From assembly GCF_003667345.1 (NCBI RefSeq), contig NZ_RCWF01000001.1, positions 124,001 through 188,000 on the forward strand: DNA of 64,000 nt. The letters are read 5' to 3'. A model generated the notes under the pieces. It did no database searches, was not told where the DNA came from, and was given only the letters and a program-made list of their open reading frames with translations. This DNA comes from Poseidonibacter antarcticus (lineage in GTDB: Bacteria > Campylobacterota > Campylobacteria > Campylobacterales > Arcobacteraceae). The first letter of the stretch is position 1. Each line of letters opens with the position of its first letter. A program made the translations under genes and the position numbers. This document shows, piece after piece, positions 1-8,773 of this stretch.

Positions 1-1392
1 ATATATAATATTCCCGATAGCTTTGATATAAAAAATATAGTACAACACTTTAGATTTAACCGAGACTTTATACCTGATAAGAATATCCGTATATTTATAC
101 TTGCATCAAATAAAACACTTGATGTTTTCAGTGAAAAAGCTTATGATTTTGTGACATTTAATAATTTTTATGGAAAATTCAAAGATAATAAATTTGACTT
201 TAATTATAAAGTTAATAGTGAAAAGTTAGATAAACTAATAAAAGAATACAAAGATTTAAAACCAAATACAGCTAAAAAAATTCAAATAGATAAAATGATA
301 AAAATTGCAAAAGAAGCTGAAAATATTGCAAAAAATGATATTTCTCTTAAATATCTGAATATGGCATTACCAAAAGCAAAGAAAATTAAAAATAATTCTA
401 TCCTTGGTTTACTATATACAGCATTTGGAAATATTTATTTTCAAAGTGTAAAATATGATTTAGCTTTGAGATATTATAATTATGCTTTAAAAATTGCACA
501 AGAAATAAATGACAGTTTAAATAAAGCTACGCTTTTATCTAATATTGGGAATATTTATCTTAAATATAATATTGAAGATAAATCACTTCTTTATTATAAA
601 AAAGCAGAAAAAATTAATAAAAAATTAAATAATAAATATGGATTATCAAATAATTATATATCTATTTCAGAAATATATATAAATTATAAAGACTATGATA
701 AAGCATTTGAATATTTGGAAAAATCATTTGAATTGGCTGTTTTAGTAAATGATAATTTCAATATTTCTAAATATTATAATAATAAAGGAGTTATTTATTT
801 AGAATGTTATGATTTAAATAAAGCTTTAGAATTATTCCAAAAAGGTTTAACTATGGCTAAAAATTATTTATATCATAGTCTTATAATAGCTTTTTTAATG
901 AATATAGCTCGTGTTTATAAATTATTATTAAATTTTGACTTATCTTTAAAATATTTTCATAAAGCTTTAGTTTTAAATAAAGAATCGAAGTATATAGAAG
1001 ATACTAAAGAATGTGAAATGAATATCAATGAAATAGAAAATATCCTAAATGGTGTAGATACTCATAACTATTTTAATACTCTAGTAAATAAAGATAGTAA
1101 AGCCAAAGATGATATTATAAAGTATCTTATCTATGAAGCAAATATTTTAAAAGAAAAGAAAAACTACAATGAAGCAAAAGAAAAACTACAAGAATCAGAA
1201 AAAATTGCAAATGAAATAAATCTAAAAGGTTTATTATGTGAAGTTTATATGTCGTCTTATGATTTTTATAAAACTATAAATGATAGCAAAATAGCAAATA
1301 AGTATTATAATAAAGCAAAATACATTATAAAAAATTCAGGTCATAAACTTTTTGAAAAAAGACTAAGTGAGATAAAAAACTCTCACTTATAA
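1..1392 (+). CDS. TPR-repeat protein, 5' end outside window
   Basis: The frame is open from the first base to the stop at 1390-1392, so the gene enters the window already in progress; the GTG at 151 is internal. The visible 463 residues begin with a stretch (FNRDF, then RIFIL, then AYDFVTFNNF) resembling the segment that follows the NTPase core of STAND-type proteins (RD...PLVLWLP...APDFWSWRS). TPR-like helical repeats follow, with recurrent Tyr/Ala/Lys patterns such as YDLALRYYNYALKIA. It is very Lys/Asn/Ile rich. A role as a sensor or scaffold ATPase is inference from this partial view; the TPR part is clear. It converges on cbiA with a 6-bp overlap of the ends. Confidence 0.75.
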   Translation: MYNIPDSFDIKNIVQHFRFNRDFIPDKNIRIFILASNKTLDVFSEKAYDFVTFNNFYGKFKDNKFDFNYKVNSEKLDKLIKEYKDLKPNTAKKIQIDKMIKIAKEAENIAKNDISLKYLNMALPKAKKIKNNSILGLLYTAFGNIYFQSVKYDLALRYYNYALKIAQEINDSLNKATLLSNIGNIYLKYNIEDKSLLYYKKAEKINKKLNNKYGLSNNYISISEIYINYKDYDKAFEYLEKSFELAVLVNDNFNISKYYNNKGVIYLECYDLNKALELFQKGLTMAKNYLYHSLIIAFLMNIARVYKLLLNFDLSLKYFHKALVLNKESKYIEDTKECEMNINEIENILNGVDTHNYFNTLVNKDSKAKDDIIKYLIYEANILKEKKNYNEAKEKLQESEKIANEINLKGLLCEVYMSSYDFYKTINDSKIANKYYNKAKYIIKNSGHKLFEKRLSEIKNSHL

Positions 1393-2652
1393 ATCTAAAT
1401 ATCTTTTAATCTTAGAAAAGTTGTTTCTGTACATTGTATGAAGGTATGTTCCAAATACTTTCTTATTTTTAAATGCTCCGTAAACTTCATTTTGATTTTT
1501 CTTTTTGTATAAGGTATATTCACCTTTATTACTTCCTAAAACTTTTGTATAATGAAAAGCGTGTCCTGTCATTCCTAAATCATTTTGATAATACCCTAGC
1601 CTATTTGGACGAGATGTTAGTTCAAAATCTATTGCTAATAAGCCTAGCATTTTTTTATCATCTACTTTTTGTCCTAAAACTATAAGTCCAGCACATTCAC
1701 CATAAACTACTTTTGTTTTTGCGTGATTTATTAATGATTCTTGAAATATTTTTGAGTTTTTGAATCTATCATAGGCTTTTTGTGTTTCTATATATCCACC
1801 ACAGATAATGACAATATCACTATCGCTTGGAATTGCTTCATCTTTTATACTATTTACTATTGTAACTTTTTGAAAAGTTTCTTCTAAAAATTTCAAATTG
1901 TCATAATAAAGAAAAGTGAAGTTATCATCATATACAAGTGTTAAATGTTTATTATATTTTTTTATTGTTTCAAATGGATAGTTTTCTTTGTATTCATATT
2001 TAAAATTAGCTATTTCATCAAGCTTTTTTAGATCAATATTACAAAGAACTTCTTTTGAAATATCTTCAAGTTTATCTTTATCATTATTACTTAAATCTAA
2101 TCCTAAATGAACAGATTCTAAAGTATCAAGTTTACTTTTTATCCATCCTAGAACTACAATATCATCAAAATCTTTTTCTACTTGTTTTTTTATAAGTTCA
2201 AAATGCATAGAAGATGAAATGTGATTAAAAACAACTGCTTTGATTGTATTACCTTTTTGATACTCTTTTAGTCCTTTTATTATGGCACTTAATGTTATAT
2301 ATGAACCACTTGCATCAAGTATCATAATAGTTGGTATATTTAAAAGCTTTGTAACGTCATAAGCTGATGAGCCTTTGTCCATTCCATCATAAAAGCCCAT
2401 AACTCCTTCTAATATTGAAATATCTTTATTTGCGTAGTTATTAAACATCCACCTAACTTGATTTTCATTCATAATACAAGTGTCTAAATTTACACTAGGT
2501 GTATTACAAATCTTTTTATGAAATAGTGGGTCAATAAAATCTGGACCTATTTTAAAAGGTCTTACTGAATTTTTATAATGATAAAGCAAGGCTGTTGTTA
2601 ATATCGTTTTACCCTGATTTGATGCTGTTGCACTTATACATAAAGCTTTTAT
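1387..2652 (-). CDS. cbiA: Cobyrinate a,c-diamide synthase (CbiA/CobB family)
   Basis: Amidates cobyrinate at positions a and c with ATP and glutamine in corrin synthesis or salvage. The N-terminal half carries the dethiobiotin-synthetase-like P-loop (SATASNQGKT), FKIGPDFIDP, NLD and EGVMGFYDG. The C-terminal half is a glutamine amidotransferase with the nucleophilic Cys in YGECAGL and the His in GTYLHTMY. The first ordinary start (TTG at 2589) would delete the P-loop. The frame continues to a stop at 2656-2658 and offers only ATA (2652) or ATC (2655). An AAGGA at 2659-2663 lies 6 nt before the ATA, so I place the start there. About 421 aa. It lies near the btu uptake genes. Confidence 0.88.
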   Translation of the reverse strand: MKALCISATASNQGKTILTTALLYHYKNSVRPFKIGPDFIDPLFHKKICNTPSVNLDTCIMNENQVRWMFNNYANKDISILEGVMGFYDGMDKGSSAYDVTKLLNIPTIMILDASGSYITLSAIIKGLKEYQKGNTIKAVVFNHISSSMHFELIKKQVEKDFDDIVVLGWIKSKLDTLESVHLGLDLSNNDKDKLEDISKEVLCNIDLKKLDEIANFKYEYKENYPFETIKKYNKHLTLVYDDNFTFLYYDNLKFLEETFQKVTIVNSIKDEAIPSDSDIVIICGGYIETQKAYDRFKNSKIFQESLINHAKTKVVYGECAGLIVLGQKVDDKKMLGLLAIDFELTSRPNRLGYYQNDLGMTGHAFHYTKVLGSNKGEYTLYKKKNQNEVYGAFKNKKVFGTYLHTMYRNNFSKIKRYLDL

Positions 2653-2745
2653 GATTTATCCTTCTAATTGTTATATTTTGTATTTTATCCTAACTTGCTA
2701 TAATTCCTAAATAATAAATATAAAGTTAAAAAAATAAGGAAAAAA

Positions 2746-3489
2746 ATGAAAATCGCTATTTTATCTGATATAAAATCAAATGTTTACGCACTAAAAGAAG
2801 TTTTAATGGATGCAAAAAATAATGATGTTGATGTATTATTAAATCTTGGAGATTCTTTTTATGGACCTATTGCTCCAAAAGCTACTTATGATTTAATAAG
2901 ACAAAATGAATTTATTACACTTTTAGGTGACGAAGATAGAAAAATTTTAGAAGCATCATTAGATCAGTTAGAAAATAACGATACATTAAGATACGTTTAT
3001 AATGATTTAGGAGATGAAGTTTTATATTGGATTCAAGAACTACCATTTGAAAAACTAATTGGTGATGATTTTTATATGATTCATGGAACTTATCAAGATG
3101 ACTCTTTATATATGTTAGAAGATATTTCAAGTGGAAAAGCAGTTTTAAGAGATGATAATAAAATATTAGAGATTCTTGATGATATTAAATCAAAATTTGT
3201 ATTTTGCGGAAACTCTTGTACTCCAAGATGCGTAAACTTAAGTTCAGGACAAGTAGTAATAAATCCAGGTTCCGTAGGAATACAAGCTTTAAGTAAAGAA
3301 GAACCAAATAAACATATTATAGAAAATAACTCTATTGAAGCTTCTTATGTGATTTTGACAATTGATGATGAAAAATATGATATTGAATTAAGAAAAGTTG
3401 CTTATGATTTTGAAAGTGCTGCATTAAAAGCAAGTGCAAATAATAGAGAAGATTGGGCAAATGTTTTAAGAACAGGAAAAGTTAACTAG
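2746..3489 (+). CDS. Metallophosphoesterase-fold protein with degraded metal site
   Basis: 247 aa with the layout of the YfcE/MJ0936 phosphodiesterase family: SDIKSNVYAL near the start, NLGDSFYGP, LLGDEDRKI, MIHGTYQD, FCGNSCTPRC and INPGSVGI. Family members normally have SDxHGN, GDxxGYGP, GNHD, SHG and GHTH. Here the first His is Lys10, GNHD is GDED and GHTH is GNSC, so several ligands of the two-metal site are missing, while structural parts (GD, HG, NPGSVG) remain. It may be a non-catalytic relative; that is inference. An AAGGAAAAAA ribosome site precedes the ATG. It converges on btuC with an 8-bp overlap. Confidence 0.72.
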   Translation: MKIAILSDIKSNVYALKEVLMDAKNNDVDVLLNLGDSFYGPIAPKATYDLIRQNEFITLLGDEDRKILEASLDQLENNDTLRYVYNDLGDEVLYWIQELPFEKLIGDDFYMIHGTYQDDSLYMLEDISSGKAVLRDDNKILEILDDIKSKFVFCGNSCTPRCVNLSSGQVVINPGSVGIQALSKEEPNKHIIENNSIEASYVILTIDDEKYDIELRKVAYDFESAALKASANNREDWANVLRTGKVN

Positions 3490-4441
3490 ACCTGTTTCTT
3501 TTAATCAATAAATATACAAAAAATGGCGCACCTATAAATGCAGTTACAACACCAATTGGTAAACTTGAAGCTGTGTTTAGGTTTCGTGCAATTAAATCAG
3601 AAATTACTAAAAATATTCCACCATAAAAAAATACAGGAAAAATTAACTGATCAGCACTTTTTTTGTAAATCAACTTAACAATATGAGGAATAACAAGCCC
3701 AATAAAACCAATGGGACCAACAAAACTAATACTAACACCTACACAAATAGAAATAACTACAAGAAGTAAAAGATTTAATTTATGTACATTTAAACCTTTT
3801 AAAAATGCTGTATCATTTGAGATTAGAAGTAGTTTTATTTTTGCTTTATTAGAATAAATAGTAAAATACATAATTAAAGCCATTACAAAAATAATAGCTG
3901 GACTTTCAAAACCAACTGTATCTAAGCTACCTAATGTAAATCGTACAATTGAATAATTTTGTTCTAAATTACTCATATAAAAAACCAACATCAAAGCAGA
4001 TGAATAAAAGTATGATAAAGCAATACCAATTAAAAGTATTGAATTTGTTGATACTGCAACTGTATTTTTGTTTATATTCTTAGAAATATAATAAAGAATA
4101 GTGATTGTAATTAGTGAGCCAAAAGCAGATGAAATAGATAAAATCATCGCAGGGAAAAATACAATCGAAATTGCTGTAAAAAGCGTAGTTCCACTTGCAA
4201 TTCCTAAGGTATAAGGTGTTATAAGTGCATTTTTAAATATAATTTGAAAAATTAAACCACTTAAAGCAAGTATTCCACCAACTAAAAAAGCTAATAAAAC
4301 TCTTGAAACTCTTAAATCCCAAAATACTTTGTAAGTAATTGTTGAGGTATCTAAAATTTCATTTAGATTTAATATAATTTCACCTAAAAATGGAGATATT
4401 ATAAGAATAATTGCTGAGATAATATATAAGCCAAGTTTCAT
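3482..4441 (-). CDS. btuC: Cobalamin/iron ABC permease (FecCD/BtuC family)
   Basis: 319 aa, very hydrophobic, with about nine to ten membrane helices typical of FecCD permeases. Family marks are LRVSRVLLAFLVGGILALSG near residues 45-65 and a C-terminal GPIGFIGLVIPHIVK, the cytoplasmic coupling region that contacts the ATPase. Last gene of the btuB-F-D-C operon, overlapping the ATPase gene by 4 bp (ATGA). Pairing with a BtuB-like receptor and nearby cbiA favours cobalamin as substrate; a ferric siderophore cannot be excluded from the permease alone. Confidence 0.88.
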   Translation of the reverse strand: MKLGLYIISAIILIISPFLGEIILNLNEILDTSTITYKVFWDLRVSRVLLAFLVGGILALSGLIFQIIFKNALITPYTLGIASGTTLFTAISIVFFPAMILSISSAFGSLITITILYYISKNINKNTVAVSTNSILLIGIALSYFYSSALMLVFYMSNLEQNYSIVRFTLGSLDTVGFESPAIIFVMALIMYFTIYSNKAKIKLLLISNDTAFLKGLNVHKLNLLLLVVISICVGVSISFVGPIGFIGLVIPHIVKLIYKKSADQLIFPVFFYGGIFLVISDLIARNLNTASSLPIGVVTAFIGAPFFVYLLIKRNRSS

Positions 4442-5136
4442 AAGTTTACCACCAAATGCTCATTTACTTTTTGTATTGAATTATTATAAAATCTTTTTAG
4501 GTTTTCTGTTGAAAAGAATTCATCATTTTCTCCAAAAAACAGTATTTTCCCATCTTTCATATATAAAACTTTATACTTTAAAGCATAAGCTAAATCAAGA
4601 TTATGAGTGATTACTATTTTTTGTTGTAGGTAATTGGCTTTAAAAATATCAAAAACTTCTTTTAGTCTTGAAATATCTAAGTTTGCAGTTAACTCATCAA
4701 AAATAGTGATTTTTGCATTGTGCATAATACTTGAACCTAAAAGTAAAAGTTGTTTTTCACCTGAACTAAAGGCTTTACAGTGCTTGTGTTCTAGTTTTTC
4801 TAAGTTTAAAATATTTATTAAATCATCGATTTTTTTATTATCAATTTGATTAATACACGCTAATTCAAAAAATTCTCTTAAAGTTATGTACTCATCAAAT
4901 ATTGATAGTTTTGGTGGAATATAGTTTATATATTCACTTCTTTTATTATCACTTAAATCTGAAATATTTTGATTAAAAACATTTACATTATTGTTTTCAA
5001 TTAAATTAGATAAAACCTTTGCAAGAGTTGACTTCCCTGCTCCATTTTCACCTAAAATAATTAAGTTTTCATTTGTCTTTAAAGAAAATGTAATATCTGA
5101 TAGAATATTGCTATTATAGTTATTTATTTCTAACAT
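4438..5136 (-). CDS. btuD: ABC transporter ATPase (BtuD-like)
   Basis: 232 aa ABC ATPase that powers the adjacent permease. Walker A is GENGAGKST, the signature is FSSGEKQLLLLG and Walker B ends ITIFDELTAN. The usual signature LSGGE is FSSGE here, and the catalytic Glu follows the Walker B Asp. The switch His is in VITHNLD. Slightly shorter than typical FecE/BtuD proteins (about 250 aa). It overlaps the btuF-like gene upstream by 17 bp and btuC downstream by 4 bp, so translation is probably coupled. Confidence 0.88.
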   Translation of the reverse strand: MLEINNYNSNILSDITFSLKTNENLIILGENGAGKSTLAKVLSNLIENNNVNVFNQNISDLSDNKRSEYINYIPPKLSIFDEYITLREFFELACINQIDNKKIDDLINILNLEKLEHKHCKAFSSGEKQLLLLGSSIMHNAKITIFDELTANLDISRLKEVFDIFKANYLQQKIVITHNLDLAYALKYKVLYMKDGKILFFGENDEFFSTENLKRFYNNSIQKVNEHLVVNL

Positions 5137-5947
5137 TTTCTAATATCTTTTTAAAATCTTTCATAAAATAAATCACTCTTTGACTTGGAATTCCTGCGTA
5201 TAGTTTATCTACAACATAAATATTTTTCTTTACACTTGCATTTATAGGAAGTGTTTGCCAAAGTTTTATCAACTCTTTTTGCTCTTTTTCTTTTCCATCT
5301 AAAAATGGTGAAATCATTACGATAATATCTGGATTCATATTTATAATCTTTTCACTATTTACAACTGGTTGATTTGTACTCGTTGAAAAATAAGCATTTT
5401 TATTTCCTGAAGCTTTTATAATATCTTCAAAATATAAGTTGTTACCTGTAATATATATTTGATTATTCAAATTTTTTCGTGGACCAATTACAATTAATAT
5501 TTTTTTGTCAAGTACAATATTTTCTAATGATTTTAAAGAAGTATCAATCTTAGAAATTAGTTCATTTGCTTTTTTCTGCTTTCCAAAATATTCACCTAAA
5601 GTTTTGATAGTATTTTTAATAGAATCTAAGGTATCAGTTTTAAAAACCATAGTTTTAATATTTAGATTTTTAAGATTTCCTAGCATTTTTGCATCATAAT
5701 TTTGTGCAATTACTACTGTTGGTTTTGCTTCAAGGATTTTTTCTAAGGAAATAGTAGAATATCCACCAACTTTTTTCACTTTTTTAGACTCAAGAGGAAA
5801 ATCACAATATTTTGTATTTGCAACTACATTTTTTCCCATTCCAAGAGCGTAAACTATTTCATTTATTGAAGGAGTCAGAGTTACAATTCTGCTCTCCCCC
5901 ATTAAATTTATACAGAAAAATAAAAGTATAAATATATATTTATTCAT
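5120..5947 (-). CDS. btuF: Periplasmic cobalamin-binding protein (BtuF-like)
   Basis: 275 aa. An N-terminal signal peptide (about residues 1-18, hydrophobic after MNKY) is followed by the class III binding-protein fold: RIVTLTPSINEIVYALG, the YCDFP region, a VGGYSTISLEKILEAKPTVVIA segment and the central helical linker. No lipobox Cys is evident after the hydrophobic core, so it is probably soluble. It would pass ligand from the BtuB-like receptor to BtuCD. It follows btuB by a single base. Confidence 0.85.
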   Translation of the reverse strand: MNKYIFILLFFCINLMGESRIVTLTPSINEIVYALGMGKNVVANTKYCDFPLESKKVKKVGGYSTISLEKILEAKPTVVIAQNYDAKMLGNLKNLNIKTMVFKTDTLDSIKNTIKTLGEYFGKQKKANELISKIDTSLKSLENIVLDKKILIVIGPRKNLNNQIYITGNNLYFEDIIKASGNKNAYFSTSTNQPVVNSEKIINMNPDIIVMISPFLDGKEKEQKELIKLWQTLPINASVKKNIYVVDKLYAGIPSQRVIYFMKDFKKILENVRNK

Positions 5948-5948
5948 A

Positions 5949-7778
5949 TTAGAATGTAGCCTTTAAACCTATGTATGCACTTCTCTCAGCTGTTGCGTAA
6001 CCATCAACTGTTTGATAATATTTATCAAATAAGTTATCAACTTTTAAGTAAGTTGAGAAAGTTTTGTTGATTTCATAGTTAATTACTGAATTCCAAACTG
6101 TGTATCTTCCCGTTTGAGCACCTGCTTTATTTGCACTATTATATCTAGTTCCTACGTATGAACCATTAACATTTAAATGTAATTTATCAATTCCATAATA
6201 ATCAACTCCAAATCCAACTTGTCTTTTTGCACGTCTTGCTAAGTCTTCTCCATCACTATCTTGTGCGCTTAAATGAGTATAGTTTAAACTTAATAATGCA
6301 TCTGCACCTAAATTATGTTTATAAGCAAATTCATAACCTTTTAATGTTGATGTTCCATCTATATTATTGTATTTAGATGTAGCAAAATCATAATCAATCA
6401 TATCTTTTATTTTACTATTAAAATATGTTACAGAGAAACCTTGATATTCAACTTGGAAATCATAATTTTTTGTCTCTTCTGGATTTAAGTCTTCATTTCC
6501 ATAATATGAATATAAATTATATAAAGTTGGAACATTATAAGCAGTACCATAATTTGCACTTACATTTAAATCCTTCCAAATATATTGTTTTATTCCTATT
6601 TTAGCAGTTGTTTTATCATCAAATTTTGTATATGAATCAAATCGTAAAGATTCTGTTATGATTGTTTTATTATCATTAAATTTATTGCTATTCGTTATAA
6701 AAACAGCTTTATTATTATATTTTTCATTTAAATCATTTTTATGTTCAAATGATTTATAATCTGCTCCTAAAACTAAAAAAGAACTATCATTTAAATATGC
6801 AATATTTGTTTTTACTCCATACTCTTTTACAACACCATCATACTCTGATAGTGAACCGTATGCAGGGTAGTAGTATTCTCTATCAAATTCAGATCTTTTT
6901 GCATAAATATCTGTTGTTGCAAAATCATTTTTATTTTCATAAGAAATTGTTGAAAATTTATCTTTTGTACTTGATGTATTATACGCATCAGCACTTGAAC
7001 TATCAAAATTACTATCTGCATCAATAATTGTGTGTGATACATCAATTTTATTTGAATCATCAATATTATAACCAGCTTTTAAATTTACAGTTAAGTTTTC
7101 ATATCCATCATCTTCTAAACCTAATTTATCGCCTCTTTTTCCATAATCAGCAGAAGACTTCTTTGCAACAAAAGAAGAATAACCATCTGTATCTATTTTA
7201 TGAATAGAACCTTTTACATAATATTTATCTGTTTTATGTGATAAATTCATACCGTATTTTTTAGTATCAAATGATCCATACTCTACATTTATATCACCAT
7301 GAGTACCTGATTTTGCAGTTTTTGTAATAATATTAATTACACCCGCACTAGCATCAGCACCCCAAACACCACTTTGTGCGCCTTTTACAACTTCTATTTG
7401 CTCAATATCTTCTATCATTAAATGCTCAAAAGGAGCGCCACTTAATCCTGTAATATCGTTGTATCTAATTCCATCAATTAGAACTAAAGTTCTTTTTGAA
7501 TCATTACCTCTTACATAAACAGATGATGAATTACCTAATCCACCATTACTAGTAAATGATATTCCAGGAAGTGTATTTAAAGCTTCTGTAACACTACTAA
7601 AGTGTCTTTCTTCTATTTCTTCACTTGTAATAACATCTATATTTGATGTAACATCTTTGATTGACTGAGCTGTTTTTGTAGCACTTGTAACTGTGATTGG
7701 AGCTAATTCTTCTGTAGCGTAGATATTTGTTGCAATAAGTAAGCTTGCAACTATACTTGTAGATATTTTCTTATTCAT
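5949..7778 (-). CDS. btuB: TonB-dependent cobalamin receptor (BtuB-like)
   Basis: 609 aa outer membrane receptor. Signal peptide about residues 1-21, then a TonB box-like ITVTSATK, a plug domain (about 40-155) with VYVRGNDSKRTLVLIDGIRYND and EVVKGAQSGVWGADASAGVINI, then a 22-strand-type barrel ending in an aromatic residue (GLKATF), as outer membrane assembly requires. The short length and plug motifs match BtuB better than siderophore receptors. The ribosome site AGGAAAATAAAG precedes the ATG. The neighbouring btuFDC and cbiA genes support cobalamin. TonB-ExbBD is encoded about 3 kb away. Confidence 0.87.
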   Translation of the reverse strand: MNKKISTSIVASLLIATNIYATEELAPITVTSATKTAQSIKDVTSNIDVITSEEIEERHFSSVTEALNTLPGISFTSNGGLGNSSSVYVRGNDSKRTLVLIDGIRYNDITGLSGAPFEHLMIEDIEQIEVVKGAQSGVWGADASAGVINIITKTAKSGTHGDINVEYGSFDTKKYGMNLSHKTDKYYVKGSIHKIDTDGYSSFVAKKSSADYGKRGDKLGLEDDGYENLTVNLKAGYNIDDSNKIDVSHTIIDADSNFDSSSADAYNTSSTKDKFSTISYENKNDFATTDIYAKRSEFDREYYYPAYGSLSEYDGVVKEYGVKTNIAYLNDSSFLVLGADYKSFEHKNDLNEKYNNKAVFITNSNKFNDNKTIITESLRFDSYTKFDDKTTAKIGIKQYIWKDLNVSANYGTAYNVPTLYNLYSYYGNEDLNPEETKNYDFQVEYQGFSVTYFNSKIKDMIDYDFATSKYNNIDGTSTLKGYEFAYKHNLGADALLSLNYTHLSAQDSDGEDLARRAKRQVGFGVDYYGIDKLHLNVNGSYVGTRYNSANKAGAQTGRYTVWNSVINYEINKTFSTYLKVDNLFDKYYQTVDGYATAERSAYIGLKATF

Positions 7779-7797
7779 TCTTTATTTTCCTAATTTT

Positions 7798-7983
7798 TTA
7801 TATTTTATTTGTTGAATCTAAGTTTATGGGTTTTAATTGTTTTGCTAGTAATATTTTCATTGTTTCTGGTAAAGTACTATGTAAAATTGCATCAATTGTG
7901 CAGTAAAAAGATTGCATTTTTTTATCAACAGTAGCTGCTAATAGTCCAAAAATTGTAAAATATTTTTTTGATTTACTAATCAT
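7798..7983 (-). CDS. Small protein of unknown function heading the btu operon
   Basis: 61 aa, not recognised. It has one of the strongest Shine-Dalgarno sequences in the window (AAAGGAGGG at 7988-7996, 4 nt before the ATG) and ends 19 bp before btuB on the same strand. The sequence starts with a basic stretch (MISKSKKYF), then a moderately hydrophobic part with a single Cys (QSFYCTIDAIL) and a C-terminal LAKQLKP. A -10 box at 8024-8029 lies just upstream, so it is probably the first gene of the btu transcript. It could be a cytosolic partner or a leader peptide; nothing in the sequence decides this. Confidence 0.55.
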   Translation of the reverse strand: MISKSKKYFTIFGLLAATVDKKMQSFYCTIDAILHSTLPETMKILLAKQLKPINLDSTNKI

Positions 7984-8023
7984 ATATCCCTCCTTTAAAA
8001 AGTTTTTGAATTTAAGTGAAGGG

Positions 8024-8029
8024 ATTATA
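8024..8029 (-). promoter_or_regulatory. -10 box of btu operon
   Basis: On the minus strand this reads TATAAT, about 40 bp upstream of the ATG of the 61-aa protein that heads the btu genes. No convincing -35 box is visible, as is usual in Campylobacterota. The leader is short and I see no B12-box of a cobalamin riboswitch. Confidence 0.5.
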
Positions 8030-8062
8030 TAGAAAAGTTGATAAAACTATTGAATTAATAAT

Positions 8063-8773
8063 TTATATATGACAGCTTAATATAGATTTTGTAGGATCAA
8101 TGATATATTCATAACCGTGATAAACTATATAAAAACCAAAGGCTATTACTAATATAGAAGCTAGTTTTATAAATAATCCTCTTAAATTTGATTGTTTAAA
8201 TAAGCCTACGAAAAAACCTAAAGAAAATAAAGCAGGTATAGTGCTAAGTCCAAATATCAACATTACAAAAGCACCCCAAAAAGCACTTCCTGTACTTGCA
8301 GCTGTTATTGCAAAGACATATACAAAACCACATGGAAGTAAGCCATTTAACATTCCTAATAAATAAAAACTAAATAGTGAATCTGAACCTAAAAGTGATT
8401 TGAATGTATTTTGATAAAGTGGAGATTTTGAACATGAGTGTTCTAAGATTGTTAAAAATTTGATTTTTCCCATTAGTGAGAGTCCAACTAAGACCATCAT
8501 TAAGCCTGTAATTACTAAAAATATTCCACTTGTCATATTATCGAAAGTTACAACGCCACCTACTAAACCAAATAATGCTCCTAGAATCATATATGTTGTA
8601 ACTCTACCAAACGAGTAAAGAAGATGGGCTATTGCTTGTACTTTTTTTGACCATTCATCTCTAATTTTGGTACTTGAATAGGCGATTACAATTCCCCCAC
8701 ACATACCAACACAGTGTCCAAAAGAACCTAAAAATGCAATTGTTATTATTGATATTATACTTATCGTTTCCAT
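8063..8773 (-). CDS. Six-helix membrane protein with HCxGMCGG motif (DsbD_2/SafE type)
   Basis: 236 aa integral membrane protein with about six helices. The first helix carries H20-C21-V-G-M24-C25-G-G, characteristic of the 'sulfite exporter TauE/SafE' proteins with a DsbD_2-like domain that accompany cytochrome oxidase and copper genes. A second conserved helix has LLPCGFVYVFAITAA. It ends in SCHI. A role in metal (copper) handling is known or suspected for relatives; here it is inference supported by the upstream NosL-like gene, which it overlaps by one base. Confidence 0.75.
   Translation of the reverse strand: METISIISIITIAFLGSFGHCVGMCGGIVIAYSSTKIRDEWSKKVQAIAHLLYSFGRVTTYMILGALFGLVGGVVTFDNMTSGIFLVITGLMMVLVGLSLMGKIKFLTILEHSCSKSPLYQNTFKSLLGSDSLFSFYLLGMLNGLLPCGFVYVFAITAASTGSAFWGAFVMLIFGLSTIPALFSLGFFVGLFKQSNLRGLFIKLASILVIAFGFYIVYHGYEYIIDPTKSILSCHI

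Noticed and set aside
6749-7063. Two overlapping frames within btuB
   Set aside because: Low-complexity shadows of the receptor barrel in AT-rich DNA; no ribosome sites.
7984-8062. Cobalamin riboswitch upstream of the btu genes
   Set aside because: The gap is under 80 bp, holds a -10 box and has no B12-box-like conserved core; too short for the aptamer.
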